A stretch of DNA of 64,000 nt from JAGIBJ01 sp032119795 (GTDB lineage Bacteria > Actinomycetota > Thermoleophilia > Solirubrobacterales > Solirubrobacteraceae). Under the pieces are notes generated by a model. The model searched no databases. It saw only the letters and a program-made list of their open reading frames with translations, and had not been told where the DNA came from. A program made the translations under genes and the position numbers. The stretch is from assembly GCA_032119795.1 (NCBI GenBank), contig JAUMFO010000003.1:147435-211434 (forward strand), in the 5' to 3' direction. The stretch's first letter is position 1. Each line of letters starts with the position of its first letter. Positions 27,422 through 36,288 of the stretch are shown in pieces.

Positions 27422-27437
27422 CGTTTCACGTGAAACG
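27422..27437. promoter_or_regulatory. parS site 3
   Basis: CGTTTCACGTGAAACG, perfect core, upstream of parA. Confidence 0.95.
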
Positions 27438-27506
27438 GGGTGGTTGGGTGCCACCTTGCACCGGCTCCGCCACGGCTTCCGCGCAGACTGCGGGGAATCC
27501 GTCACG

Positions 27507-27522
27507 CGTTTCACGTGAAACG
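27507..27522. promoter_or_regulatory. parS site 4
   Basis: CGTTTCACGTGAAACG flanked by CG on both sides (CGCGTTTC...GAAACGCG), giving a longer palindrome; 46 bases before the parA start and overlapping its promoter region, so ParB binding could autoregulate parAB. Confidence 0.95.
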
Positions 27523-27567
27523 CGCGCCGGCGACGCGAAGGGCGCTCAGCATCTCTACGCTCACCCG

Positions 27568-28320
27568 GTGGCGATCTACGCGCTGGCGAATCAGAAGGGC
27601 GGGGTCGGTAAGACGACCACCGCGGTAAGTCTCGCGGCCTGTTTGGCGGAGGCGGGGGCGACGGCGATCATCGTCGACGCTGACCCCCAGGCCAATGCGA
27701 CGGTGGCGCTCGGGCTCCCCAAAGACGAGAAGCCGTCGCTGTATGACGTGCTCGCTGGCATGCCCGCGGTCGACGCACTCCGCGACACCGCCATCCCGGG
27801 GCTCCGTGTCCTGCCCGCCCACGCCGACCTCGCCGCAGCAAACGTCGAACTGCCGCGCACCGCCGGCTCAGACCACCTCCTCCGCGACGCGCTCGCACCG
27901 CTCCGCGATGAGGCCCAGTTCGTGTTCCTGGATTGCCCGCCGTCGATCGGCCCGCTCACGCTCAACGCACTCGGCGCCGCTGATCGCGTCCTCGTGCCGG
28001 TTCAGGCCGAGTACTTCGCCCTGGAGGGGCTCGGCTCGCTCCTGGAGACCTTGGCGCTGGTGCAGAAGAACTTGAACCCGAACCTCTCGATCGAGGGTCT
28101 GATCATCACGATGTTCGACCCGCGCACGCGCCTCTCGCATGACGTCGAGGCTGAGGTCCGCAAGCACTTCCCGTCGCTCGTCTTTGAGACCGTCATCCCG
28201 CGCAACGTGCGCGTGAGTGAGGCGCCGAGCTACGGCTTGCCGATCACCCACTACGACGCCCGGTCCAGTGGATCCGAGGCCTACTTCGCGCTCGCCGAGG
28301 AGCTCGCTGCCCGTGCCTGA
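27568..28320 (+). CDS. parA: Chromosome partitioning ATPase ParA/Soj
   Basis: The Walker-type ATPase that moves ParB-parS complexes after replication. From GTG 27568 it is 250 residues with the deviant Walker A KGGVGKTTT (about 10-18), the IIVDADPQANAT segment and FLDCPPSIGPLTLNAL Walker B. GTG 27568 is chosen because VAIYALANQKGG is the canonical N-terminus and TACGCT (27556-27561) lies six bases before it; the frame is open further upstream only across parS sites. The stop overlaps the parB start by eight bases. Confidence 0.96.
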   Translation: MAIYALANQKGGVGKTTTAVSLAACLAEAGATAIIVDADPQANATVALGLPKDEKPSLYDVLAGMPAVDALRDTAIPGLRVLPAHADLAAANVELPRTAGSDHLLRDALAPLRDEAQFVFLDCPPSIGPLTLNALGAADRVLVPVQAEYFALEGLGSLLETLALVQKNLNPNLSIEGLIITMFDPRTRLSHDVEAEVRKHFPSLVFETVIPRNVRVSEAPSYGLPITHYDARSSGSEAYFALAEELAARA

Positions 28321-29302
28321 ATCAAGCAAGCCCAAGCGCGCCGCCGGTGCGTCCTCCGGTCGCGGCGGCCTCGGCGGCGGCCCGGTTGCCGCACCGAAGT
28401 CGGCCGGCAAGGCGGGGAAGTCCCGCGGGATCGGCCGTGGCCTCGAGGCGATTCTCGCCGCGTCTCCCGCGCCTGGTGGAGGCGCCGCGCCGGCCGGGAT
28501 CGCCGAGCTGCGCGACCTTCCCGTCGACCAGATCTCACCGAACCCGGACCAGCCCCGGCGCCGCTTCGACCCCGACGAGCTCCAGAGCCTCGCGGACTCG
28601 ATTGCCGAGCAGGGCGTCCTGCAGCCCGTGCTCGTCCGCCCACGGCCTGGCGGCCGGTACGAGATCGTTGCCGGCGAGCGCCGCTGGCGTGCCGCGCAGC
28701 TCGCGCAGCTCTCCACGCTCCCCGCGATCGTTCGGGAGCGGACCGACGCCGAGACGCTCGAGGCAGCGCTCGTGGAGAACATGGCCCGCGCCGATCTCAC
28801 TCCCATCGAGGAAGCTCGCGCCTGCGCCGGCCTCGTCGAGGAACTCGGCCTCTCCCGGGAAGAGGTCGCGCGCCGCGTAGGCCGCAGTCGCTCGGCCGTC
28901 TCCAACCTGATCCGCTTGCTGGACCTTCCCGACGACGTCGTCGACCTGCTGGAGGACCGCACCCTCACCGAAGGTCATGGCCGCGCGTTGCTCCTGGCTC
29001 CGGAGCAGGACGACCGCCGTCGCCTCGGCCTGGAAGCGGCCGATCAGGGCTGGTCGGTTCGCGAGGTCGAGCGCCGCGCCCGTCCCGCGGACGCCCCGCG
29101 TGAGACCGCCAAGGTCACGCCGCCAGCACCGGCCCCGCGCCCCTCAGCCGATCACGTCGAGGCCGCCGAGCAGCTCAGCGACGACCTCTCGGTGCAGCTT
29201 GGCCTCGATGTGCGCGTGAAGCCGCACAAGAAGGGCTTTCGCGTGGAGCTGGACCTGGATGATCTGGCGTCCGCGAACCGGCTTCGCGACCGCCTGACGT
29301 AG
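28313..29302 (+). CDS. parB: Chromosome partitioning protein ParB/Spo0J
   Basis: The parS-binding CTP-dependent clamp, 329 residues from GTG 28313. After a low-complexity Gly/Ala/Lys leader come GRGLEAIL, the ParB N-terminal domain with the CTP-site motif GERRWRAAQ, ENMARADLTPIEEA, the helix-turn-helix EEVARRVGRSRSAVSNLIRLL, and a C-terminal dimer domain (DLSVQLGLDVRVKPHKKGF). With parA and the four nearby parS sites it forms the origin-proximal segregation system. Confidence 0.96.
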   Translation: MPESSKPKRAAGASSGRGGLGGGPVAAPKSAGKAGKSRGIGRGLEAILAASPAPGGGAAPAGIAELRDLPVDQISPNPDQPRRRFDPDELQSLADSIAEQGVLQPVLVRPRPGGRYEIVAGERRWRAAQLAQLSTLPAIVRERTDAETLEAALVENMARADLTPIEEARACAGLVEELGLSREEVARRVGRSRSAVSNLIRLLDLPDDVVDLLEDRTLTEGHGRALLLAPEQDDRRRLGLEAADQGWSVREVERRARPADAPRETAKVTPPAPAPRPSADHVEAAEQLSDDLSVQLGLDVRVKPHKKGFRVELDLDDLASANRLRDRLT

Positions 29303-29426
29303 TGACCCTGTCGCGCCCGGCATTCCCAGCGTGGGTGGCGACTTGCGGCTCGTAGCTCGGCACGCCGCAATCGCTTCAGAACCGCTACCATTCTGCTCCC
29401 GCGTCACCGCGAGACGGTGCGCGCCG

Positions 29427-29500
<74 letters not shown>

Positions 29501-29534
29501 CTTGAAGGCCTCGCAGCGCGAGGCCTTCGTCGTT

Positions 29535-29957
29535 CTAGGAGCGGCTTGCGCGGCGGATGCGCTGCGGCGAAGACCCAGGAACGCGCTCAACTTCGCAGCG
29601 GGCCTCGAGGTCGATCTTCGTGAAGTTCACGAAGTTGCGCAGCCGGCCGCCGGGAAACAGTTCGTGGGTCGCGTAGCGATCCTGGGCGCGCGCGATGACG
29701 TCTGGCAGGGCCACCGTGCCGTTCTCATCGGCGAGTTCGTCGATGGTGTCGAGAATGTGCGCTCGCAGCAGCTCGTAGCGGGGGAGGTCGAGCGTCCAGC
29801 CGTCGAGCCCGCCGGGCTTCGACGCGTTGAGCATCTGCACGCGGCCGCGCCCGCGGGTCGCGGCGTCGGCGCGCAGGGCGGACTCGGGGACCGGCCCGGC
29901 GTGCGCGTCTTGCTCGCCCTCGAGCGGGCGCTGGGCAGTCTGGGTAGTGCTGTTCAT
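29535..29957 (-). CDS. DUF6958-like conserved hypothetical protein
   Basis: A 140-residue protein. After about 40 disordered residues the segment RVQMLNASKPGG, a following DLPRYELLRAHIL helix, LFPGGRLRNF and KIDLEARCEVER fit the pattern of the DUF6958 family from memory; function unknown. The ATG at 29957 follows GGAGGG at good spacing. It is convergent with tRNA-Ile. Confidence 0.7.
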   Translation of the reverse strand: MNSTTQTAQRPLEGEQDAHAGPVPESALRADAATRGRGRVQMLNASKPGGLDGWTLDLPRYELLRAHILDTIDELADENGTVALPDVIARAQDRYATHELFPGGRLRNFVNFTKIDLEARCEVERVPGSSPQRIRRASRS

Positions 29958-30293
29958 CGTCCCTCCGGAGGCGTCTTGGTGGCGTGGCACTTAGCGGGCC
30001 TACGCGCCAAACGGCGCGATTGGATCAGCGTCGTACCCAGTCGGATGCGCCGAGATCCCCGAGGCAGGTCGAGCATAACCGGAGTGGATAGATCCGTTTT
30101 CGGTCAAAAAATCGTTCGAAATCGGCCAAATCGCGTCTGAGGCCCGTAAACGCCCCTCTCGCCGCATGGAGGGGTCCAGCAAGGTGGTTGATCCTCCAAA
30201 TCCGCTCCACAGGCCCAACCACTCGGCTTCTGTGGGTCAGGGATGGAGAAGACCCGGCGCTTGCCGCCGGGGCAGGGCGTACCGTGGAGAGGC
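29958..30293. other. Intergenic region, no gene seen
   Basis: Contains an unusually A/T-rich patch (about 30090-30130, with a run of A) that may hold the promoter for the small gene at 30294. No RNA or protein recognised. Confidence 0.5.
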
Positions 30294-30482
30294 ATGCGAT
30301 CCAACTCCCCGGATGAGCACCTGGACCGGCTGGCCAGCTTGGATCAGGAACTCGACGACCTCTACGGTCACCTCGGGCTACCGAAGCCCAAGTTCGGTGA
30401 GCTGAGCGTGCGTCGCCTCAAAGGTGGCGACTCTCCGGAGTCCAGCCGCCGTACCCCGCACCGCTCCCTCCGGAAGGCCTAA
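30294..30482 (+). CDS. Small hypothetical protein (62 residues)
   Basis: A short charged protein (MRSNSPDEHLDRLASLDQE onwards) with one predicted helix and a basic Ser/Arg-rich tail. In favour of coding: GGAGAGG before the ATG, TACCGT (30280-30285) eight bases upstream, and G/C-rich third positions. No family recognised; it could be a small regulator or partner protein, but there is no direct evidence. Confidence 0.45.
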   Translation: MRSNSPDEHLDRLASLDQELDDLYGHLGLPKPKFGELSVRRLKGGDSPESSRRTPHRSLRKA

Positions 30483-30841
30483 GCGCGTGAAGCCCAGCAC
30501 CATCCCGATCACGGAGGGCGCTGCGGCTTGAAGCGACGCGCCCCCGCCCCGACCCGTCACTGGCCAGTGAGGCGCCGCGCGGTTCAGCGGGCCTGCGCGC
30601 CGCGAAAACCGGTGTGGGAGCGTGAACTCTCTGGTCGGTACGCGTTGCCACAGGCGAGGGGTTGGCGGGGGCCGCATCAGGCCGCCTGCGAACGGCCGCC
30701 GCGCCCCTAAGGGTCCGTCGGCGGCCGACGCCGTCGCCACGGGACCGTCGCTCGTAGCGCAACGTGGTTGACTGCAGGGGTGGCGACCAGATCCCGTGTC
30801 CGGCGCTGCAGCCCGTGTCCTGTCGGCGATCGGCCGCTCGC
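30483..30841. other. Intergenic region with a 14-bp palindrome
   Basis: TCACTGGCCAGTGA at 30557-30570 is a perfect palindrome that could be an operator. No protein-like frame or RNA is recognised in the rest; a TTGACT hexamer near 30771 could belong to the promoter of the PHP gene. Confidence 0.45.
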
Positions 30842-31735
30842 GTGAGTCGCTTCGTCGGCAAGGACGGCCGCCCGACGTTCGACCTGCAGTCGCATTCGGT
30901 CTGGTCCGACGGCGCGCTTGACGCCGCTGACGTCGTTGAGGCCGCGGCCAAGGCCGGCGTGGAGCTGCTCGCGCTCAGCGACCATGATGCGATCGACGGC
31001 ACCGCCGAGGCGCTCGACGCTGGCGCGGCTTTCGGCGTGAAGGTCGTCCCGGCGGTCGAGGTGTCGAGCATCGATCCGGAGGGCGACGACCTCCACATCC
31101 TGGGCTACGGCGTCGACTACCGCCAGCCCGAGCTGCTGGCTGCGCTCAAGGACTTCCGCGCCGACCGCGAGGCACGTGCCGATCGCATGGCCGCTGCGCT
31201 TCGCGAGCTGGGGTGGACGGTCAACGACGGGCCGCTCGCCAAGCGCCGAGAGGCTGGTCTCCCGATTGGGCGCCCGCATCTGGCGGCGACGGTGTTCGAG
31301 GATCCCGCCAACCAGGCACGCCTGGCCGACGAGGGCCTGACGGGCAGTCCAAGCGACCTGCTCGTCGCCTATTTGATCGAGGGCAAGCCGGCGTTCCGCA
31401 CGCGCACGCATCCGACGGTCCCGCAGGCGATCGACCTCATCCACGCGGCCGGCGGCGTGGCCGTCTGGGCGCACCCGTTCTGGGATGTCCAGCCGCCGGA
31501 GACGGTCGGCGCTACGGTGCGGCGATTCCAGAGCTACGGACTCGACGGCGTCGAGGCGTTTTACATCGAGCACGACGAGACGCAGACGCTCTTCCTGGCC
31601 GACCTCTGCGAGGAGCTCGGGCTCCTCACGACCGGCTCGGCCGACTTCCACGGACCGGGGCACAAGCACTTCTCGCGGTTCAGGGCGTTTGAGCTGCACG
31701 GGCGCGAGCCGCGGCTGGGGCCGATCGGGGAGTAG
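30842..31735 (+). CDS. PHP-domain phosphoesterase (RNase AM/YciV-like)
   Basis: A 297-residue metal-dependent phosphoesterase of the PHP superfamily. Metal ligands are visible in FDLQSHSVWSDG, LSDHDAIDG, the glutamate in VPAVEVS, AHPFWD and the C-terminal GSADFHGPGHK. The layout matches TrpH/YciV, which acts on 3',5'-bisphosphonucleotides and matures 5S rRNA 5' ends in proteobacteria. GTG at 30842 gives VSRFVGKDGRPTFDL as start; the upstream open stretch is not protein-like. Confidence 0.88.
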   Translation: MSRFVGKDGRPTFDLQSHSVWSDGALDAADVVEAAAKAGVELLALSDHDAIDGTAEALDAGAAFGVKVVPAVEVSSIDPEGDDLHILGYGVDYRQPELLAALKDFRADREARADRMAAALRELGWTVNDGPLAKRREAGLPIGRPHLAATVFEDPANQARLADEGLTGSPSDLLVAYLIEGKPAFRTRTHPTVPQAIDLIHAAGGVAVWAHPFWDVQPPETVGATVRRFQSYGLDGVEAFYIEHDETQTLFLADLCEELGLLTTGSADFHGPGHKHFSRFRAFELHGREPRLGPIGE

Positions 31736-31755
31736 AGGACCCCGCGCAACCGTTT

Positions 31756-31778
31756 GCTCGTGACATCTGGTCACGAGC
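31756..31778 (+). terminator. Hairpin after the PHP gene
   Basis: Nine-bp stem GCTCGTGAC with ATCTG loop, 20 bases after the stop codon. Confidence 0.6.
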
Positions 31779-31929
31779 GTCCGCGCGCCAGCGCGATTGC
31801 GCTGCAAAATCCCCAAAACCGCCCCAAATCAGCCAAATCGGGGCCTTGTCCGGCGGGAGCCGTGCACGCCGCCCGATGTTGTCCATGAGGACACAAGCGG
31901 CGCGTTGAGCAGGGAATAGGCTGGCCCGC

Positions 31930-32871
31930 ATGCAGCTCGGATTGATCGGCCTCGGCAAGATGGGTGGCAACATGGCCCGCCGCCTTCGGCAGGAAGGCGA
32001 CATCGACGTGATTGCCTACGACCGCGACGCGGCAGCGGTCGCCGCGCTGGATGAGGTTGGCGTCCGCGGCGCCGACTCGCTCGAGGCGCTCGTCGCTGGA
32101 CTCGAGGCTCCGCGCTACGTGTGGGTGATGGTCCCCGCGGGCGCGCCGACCACCGACACCGTCAACGCCCTCGGCGAGCTGCTCTCCGAGGGCGACGTGA
32201 TCATCGACGGCGGCAACTCCCGCTGGACCGACGACGAGATCCGCAAGGAATCGCTCTCCGCCAAGGGCATCGGCTACATGGACGTCGGCACCTCCGGCGG
32301 CGTCTGGGGACTACAGAACGGCTACTGCATGATGGTCGGCGGCGAAGACGCCGACGTCGCCGGACTGACGCCCGTCCTCAACGCCCTCGCGCCGGTCGTC
32401 ACCGACGAGGACGACAAAGCCAAGATCGGCGAGTACGGCTGGGAGCACGTCGGCCCGACCGGCTCCGGTCACTTCGTGAAGATGGTCCACAACGGCATCG
32501 AGTACGGCCTGATGCAGGCCTACGCCGAGGGCTACGCGCTCCTCGGGGCCAATAACCCCGATCTCGACCTGGAGAAGGTCGCCCGGCTCTGGCAGCAGGG
32601 CTCCGTCGTGCGGTCCTGGCTCAACGAGCTGGCCGGCCTCGCCTTCGCGGCTGAGGGCTCGGGCGTCGACGCGCTGGAGCCGGTCGTCAACGACTCCGGC
32701 GAAGGGCGCTGGACGATCGAAGCCTCGATCGACCTCGGCATCCCGACCCCAGTGATGACGCTGGCGCTCCAGGAGCGGTTCGTGTCTCGCGGCAACGCCG
32801 ACCACACCAACCGGATCCTCTCCGCGCTGCGAAACCAGTTCGGTGGCCACGAAGCCAAGCGCAAAGGCTAG
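31930..32871 (+). CDS. gnd: 6-phosphogluconate dehydrogenase, short NAD-type
   Basis: Oxidatively decarboxylates 6-phosphogluconate to ribulose 5-phosphate. At 313 residues it is the short form, lacking the long C-terminal domain of the 470-residue enzyme. The Rossmann motif GLIGLGKMGGNMA is followed by an Asp at the end of strand 2 (AYDRD), which favours NAD over NADP. Substrate-site motifs DGGNSRW, GTSGGVWG and the catalytic GHFVKMVHNGIEYGLMQ are present. TAGGCT (31917-31922) seven bases before the ATG suggests a leaderless start of the pentose phosphate operon. Confidence 0.95.
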   Translation: MQLGLIGLGKMGGNMARRLRQEGDIDVIAYDRDAAAVAALDEVGVRGADSLEALVAGLEAPRYVWVMVPAGAPTTDTVNALGELLSEGDVIIDGGNSRWTDDEIRKESLSAKGIGYMDVGTSGGVWGLQNGYCMMVGGEDADVAGLTPVLNALAPVVTDEDDKAKIGEYGWEHVGPTGSGHFVKMVHNGIEYGLMQAYAEGYALLGANNPDLDLEKVARLWQQGSVVRSWLNELAGLAFAAEGSGVDALEPVVNDSGEGRWTIEASIDLGIPTPVMTLALQERFVSRGNADHTNRILSALRNQFGGHEAKRKG

Positions 32872-32886
32872 GCGAGACCAAGACCG

Positions 32887-34419
32887 ATGACGTCCTCCAC
32901 CCACGGCCACTCGGCCGACGAGAACCCCCTCGCCGAAGGCATCGGGCTCCTCCCGCCCGAGCCGAGCATCCTGATCGTCTTCGGCGCCGGCGGCGACCTG
33001 GCGATGCGCAAGCTGCTCCCGGCGATCGGCAACCTCGGCATGGACGGCACCCTGCCGGATCGCTTCTCGCTCGTCGGCGTCTCCCGCGAGACGATGTCCG
33101 ACGACGAGTTCCGCGACCACGTGCGTCAGTCGCTCACGCGGTTCTCCCGCCGCGGGATGGACCCGGACGTCCTCGAGCGCCTGATCGAACGCACCCGCTA
33201 CGTCGGCGGCGACGCGACGACCGTCGGCACGATGCACCGCCTCGGCGGCGTCCTCGACGAGCTGGCCGAAGGGCAGCAGATGGACCGCCTCTACTACCTC
33301 TCGATGGCGCCGCGGTTCTTCGCGCCCGTCATCGAGACGCTCGGCGAGGCGCGCCTGATCAATCGCAACGACCCCACCAGCCGGGTGATCATCGAGAAGC
33401 CGTTCGGCACGAACTACGCCGAAGCCGACGAGCTCAACACTCGCCTCCTGAGCGTCCTCGACGAGTCCCAGATCTACCGGATCGACCACTACCTCGGCAA
33501 GGAGACCGTCCAGAACATCCTGGCGCTGCGCTTCGCCAACCACGTGCTCGAACCGATCTGGAACCGCGAACACATCCAGTCCGTCCAGATCACGGCCGCC
33601 GAGGACGGCGGCATCGGCTCCCGCGCCTCCTACTACGACTCGGCCGGCTCGCTGCGCGACCTGATCCAAAACCACCTCCTGCAGCTCCTCACGCTCGTCG
33701 CGATGGAGCCGCCGGCCAAGTTCTCCGCCGACGACATCCGCGCGGAGAAAGCGAAGGTGCTGCGGGCCGTCACCATGCCGCCGGAGGACGAGATCTACAA
33801 GATGGCCGTCCGCGGGCAGTACGGCGCCGGGCAGATCGCCGGCGAACCCGTCCGCGCGTACCGCGAAGAGGAAGACGTCGCCGACGCCTCCCGCACCGAC
33901 TCGTTCGCCGCGCTGCGCCTCGACGTGAACACGTGGCGGTGGGCGGGCGTCCCGTTCTACATCCGCACGGGCAAGCGCATGCCGCGCAAGCTCACCGAGA
34001 TCGCGATCAAGCTGCGGCCCGTGCCGCTGGCGGCAATCGAGGGCGTCCGCGGGGCCGACACCAATGAACTCGTCCTCACGATCCAGCCCGACGAGCGCGT
34101 GACGCTGCGACTCCTCGCCAAGGTCCCTGGGCCGGGCATGAACCTGCGCCCCGTGACGATGGACTTCTCCTACGGCGCCGCGTTTCTGTCGCAGTCGCCG
34201 GAGGCCTACGAGCGACTCATCACCGACGCCATGCGTGGCGATCCGACGCTCTTCACCCGCGACGACGAGACGATGGCCCAGTGGACCATCATCGACCCGA
34301 TCCTGCAGTACTGGGCCCGGGAAGACGTCGCCCCGCCGGAGACGTACCCGTCGGGCTCGCAGGGGCCTGAGGCGCAGCACTCGATCCTGAGGCCCGGCGA
34401 CTCCTGGCGGGCGATCTAA
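32887..34419 (+). CDS. zwf: Glucose-6-phosphate 1-dehydrogenase
   Basis: First enzyme of the oxidative pentose phosphate pathway, 510 residues. It has the nucleotide-binding FGAGGDLAMRKLLPA, the IIEKPFGTN motif and the active-site RIDHYLGKE. The loop usually reading GASGDL has Gly for Ser. Located 15 bases after gnd and 13 before opcA, it is the centre of the gnd-zwf-opcA-pgl operon. Confidence 0.97.
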   Translation: MTSSTHGHSADENPLAEGIGLLPPEPSILIVFGAGGDLAMRKLLPAIGNLGMDGTLPDRFSLVGVSRETMSDDEFRDHVRQSLTRFSRRGMDPDVLERLIERTRYVGGDATTVGTMHRLGGVLDELAEGQQMDRLYYLSMAPRFFAPVIETLGEARLINRNDPTSRVIIEKPFGTNYAEADELNTRLLSVLDESQIYRIDHYLGKETVQNILALRFANHVLEPIWNREHIQSVQITAAEDGGIGSRASYYDSAGSLRDLIQNHLLQLLTLVAMEPPAKFSADDIRAEKAKVLRAVTMPPEDEIYKMAVRGQYGAGQIAGEPVRAYREEEDVADASRTDSFAALRLDVNTWRWAGVPFYIRTGKRMPRKLTEIAIKLRPVPLAAIEGVRGADTNELVLTIQPDERVTLRLLAKVPGPGMNLRPVTMDFSYGAAFLSQSPEAYERLITDAMRGDPTLFTRDDETMAQWTIIDPILQYWAREDVAPPETYPSGSQGPEAQHSILRPGDSWRAI

Positions 34420-34432
34420 GGATGGAGATCTG

Positions 34433-35551
34433 ATGAGCTCCCCCGAAGACGCTGTCCCCGCGCCGGAGCCGATCCCCGCCTCCCGCCGGATCGACGCCCG
34501 CTGGGAATCCGACGACACCGAGCCGTCGAAGATCGCCGATGAGTTGCGGCGGCTGGAGACGACCCGCATGCCGGACGGCTCCAGCGTCGCGCCCGCCCGC
34601 GCGCTGACGTTCATCGTGCTCGTCGAGCCCGAACACGACGACGAGGTGCGCAAACAGCTCAAGGCGCTCGGCACGCAGCGCGCCTCGCGGACGATCGTGA
34701 TCCGGCGCTTCCCGGACCGCACCACGCTCGGTGGCAAAGCGGCCGTGATCCAGGACGACGCGATCGGCAACGGCCTGCGCGAGACGATCGTCCTCGACGT
34801 CGGCCCCGAGGACGAACTCGACCTCGACGGCATCCTGGATCCGCTCGTGATCACCGACGTGCCGAGCGTCGCCTGGGTGCCGCAGGGCGATCCGCGCCTG
34901 CTGATGCTGCTGCGGCAGATCGTGCAGACCGTGATCATCGACGGCGACGCCGCCGCGTCCGTCCGAGAAGCCCTCGACGACTCGCGCGCCCTGCGCGAGG
35001 TCGGGATGCGCGCGATCGACATGGCGTGGCTGCGATCGTCGGCATGGCGCGTGCGGCTCGCGTCGCTGGCGCAGTCCCCGGAGTTTCGGGCCCAGCTCAA
35101 GCAGATCGCCACCGTCGACATCGAGACGCGCCCGGACTCGCGCGTCTGCGGCGCCCTGCTCGCCGGCTGGCTCTCCCACCGCCTCGGGTGGTCGCCCGGC
35201 CCGCCGTTGCTCGACGCCTCCCGGCTGCGCGTGGTCGCTCAGCTCAGCGACGTCGACCAGCCGCTGCCCGGCCTGGCGGGTATCACGCTCACCTTCCGCG
35301 ACGGCTCCGCTCGGCGGCTCTCGCGCGGCCCAGGTGGACTGAAGATCACCGACACCGACGCCGAAGGCGGGGTCGTCGAGCGCACGGTCCTGGGCGCCTC
35401 CCGCGGCGGCAGCGGCCTGCTGCCCAGCGCGATGCGCCAGGTGCTGCTCCCCGACGAACTCGACGAGGACGTCCTCACCGCGACAGCGGGCCTCGACCGA
35501 GCGCGCGTGCTCAAGCAGTTCGTCGCCAATGCCGGGCCGACGTTCCTGTGA
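34433..35551 (+). CDS. opcA: Glucose-6-phosphate dehydrogenase assembly protein OpcA
   Basis: A 372-residue OpcA family protein, an allosteric partner needed for full G6PDH activity in cyanobacteria and actinobacteria. The family pattern is visible in LTFIVLVEPEHDDEVRKQL, the VPSVAWVPQGDP segment and the C-terminal LLPDELDEDVLT. A GGAG sequence precedes the ATG. Position directly after zwf matches its role. Confidence 0.92.
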   Translation: MSSPEDAVPAPEPIPASRRIDARWESDDTEPSKIADELRRLETTRMPDGSSVAPARALTFIVLVEPEHDDEVRKQLKALGTQRASRTIVIRRFPDRTTLGGKAAVIQDDAIGNGLRETIVLDVGPEDELDLDGILDPLVITDVPSVAWVPQGDPRLLMLLRQIVQTVIIDGDAAASVREALDDSRALREVGMRAIDMAWLRSSAWRVRLASLAQSPEFRAQLKQIATVDIETRPDSRVCGALLAGWLSHRLGWSPGPPLLDASRLRVVAQLSDVDQPLPGLAGITLTFRDGSARRLSRGPGGLKITDTDAEGGVVERTVLGASRGGSGLLPSAMRQVLLPDELDEDVLTATAGLDRARVLKQFVANAGPTFL

Positions 35552-35600
35552 GCGGCGCGGCGACGCTTCCGCGGCGGGGTAGGCTCGCGAGGATGCGCGG

Positions 35601-36275
35601 ATGAAGGGCGGCAACCCCGAGATCGAGGTGCTGGCCGATCCCGCGGCGGTCGCGCGGCGCGGCGCGGAGATCGTCGGTGCCGCCATCGATGCGGCGCTCG
35701 CGGCGACCGGCCGGGCCGACGTTGCCCTGGCCGGCGGGACGACCCCCGGGCTGCTCTACGACGAGCTCACGAAGTCGCGCGCGGACTGGTCTGGCGTGCA
35801 CCTGTGGATCGGCGACGAGCGATGCGTCGCCTACGACCACCCGGACTCCAACGTGAAGATGGCCCGCGAGCGGCTCCCCGCCCCCGGAGCGGTGCTCCAC
35901 ATGCCACCCGCCGACGGCGACGCGGCCAAGCGCGCGCTCGCGTATTCGTTTCAGCTCAAGGCGCGCGAGCTCGATCTCGTGATCCTCGGCCTCGGCGAAG
36001 ACGCCCACACGGCGTCGCTGTTCCCCAACGACCCCGCGCTACATGACGAGAAGCGGATCGTCTCCACCACCACGGCGCCCAAGCCGCCGCCGGAGCGCAC
36101 CAGCCTGGGCCTCGGGACGATCAGCACCGCTGGCGCTCGCCTGATGCTCGTGACGGGCGCCGGCAAGCGCGAGCCGCTCGGCTGGGCGCTCGGGGAGCCC
36201 AACGACCTCTACCCGTCCTCGCTGCTGCCCGCGGCCGGCACGACGATTCTCGCCGACGAGGCCGCCGCCGGGTAG
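35601..36275 (+). CDS. pgl: 6-phosphogluconolactonase
   Basis: Hydrolyses 6-phosphogluconolactone. The 224-residue protein shows the DevB/NagB-type motifs ALAGGTTPGLLYDEL, WIGDERCVAYDHPDSN and LGLGEDAHTASLFP. TAGGCT (35580-35585) and a GAGG sequence lie before the ATG, so it can also be transcribed independently of zwf-opcA. It completes the oxidative branch together with zwf and gnd. Confidence 0.95.
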   Translation: MKGGNPEIEVLADPAAVARRGAEIVGAAIDAALAATGRADVALAGGTTPGLLYDELTKSRADWSGVHLWIGDERCVAYDHPDSNVKMARERLPAPGAVLHMPPADGDAAKRALAYSFQLKARELDLVILGLGEDAHTASLFPNDPALHDEKRIVSTTTAPKPPPERTSLGLGTISTAGARLMLVTGAGKREPLGWALGEPNDLYPSSLLPAAGTTILADEAAAG

Positions 36276-36288
36276 GTTCGCGTGGAGG

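Noticed and set aside
32311..35121. A 936-codon minus-strand frame over gnd, zwf and opcA
   Set aside because: Antisense shadow of three clear pentose phosphate genes; no domain content.
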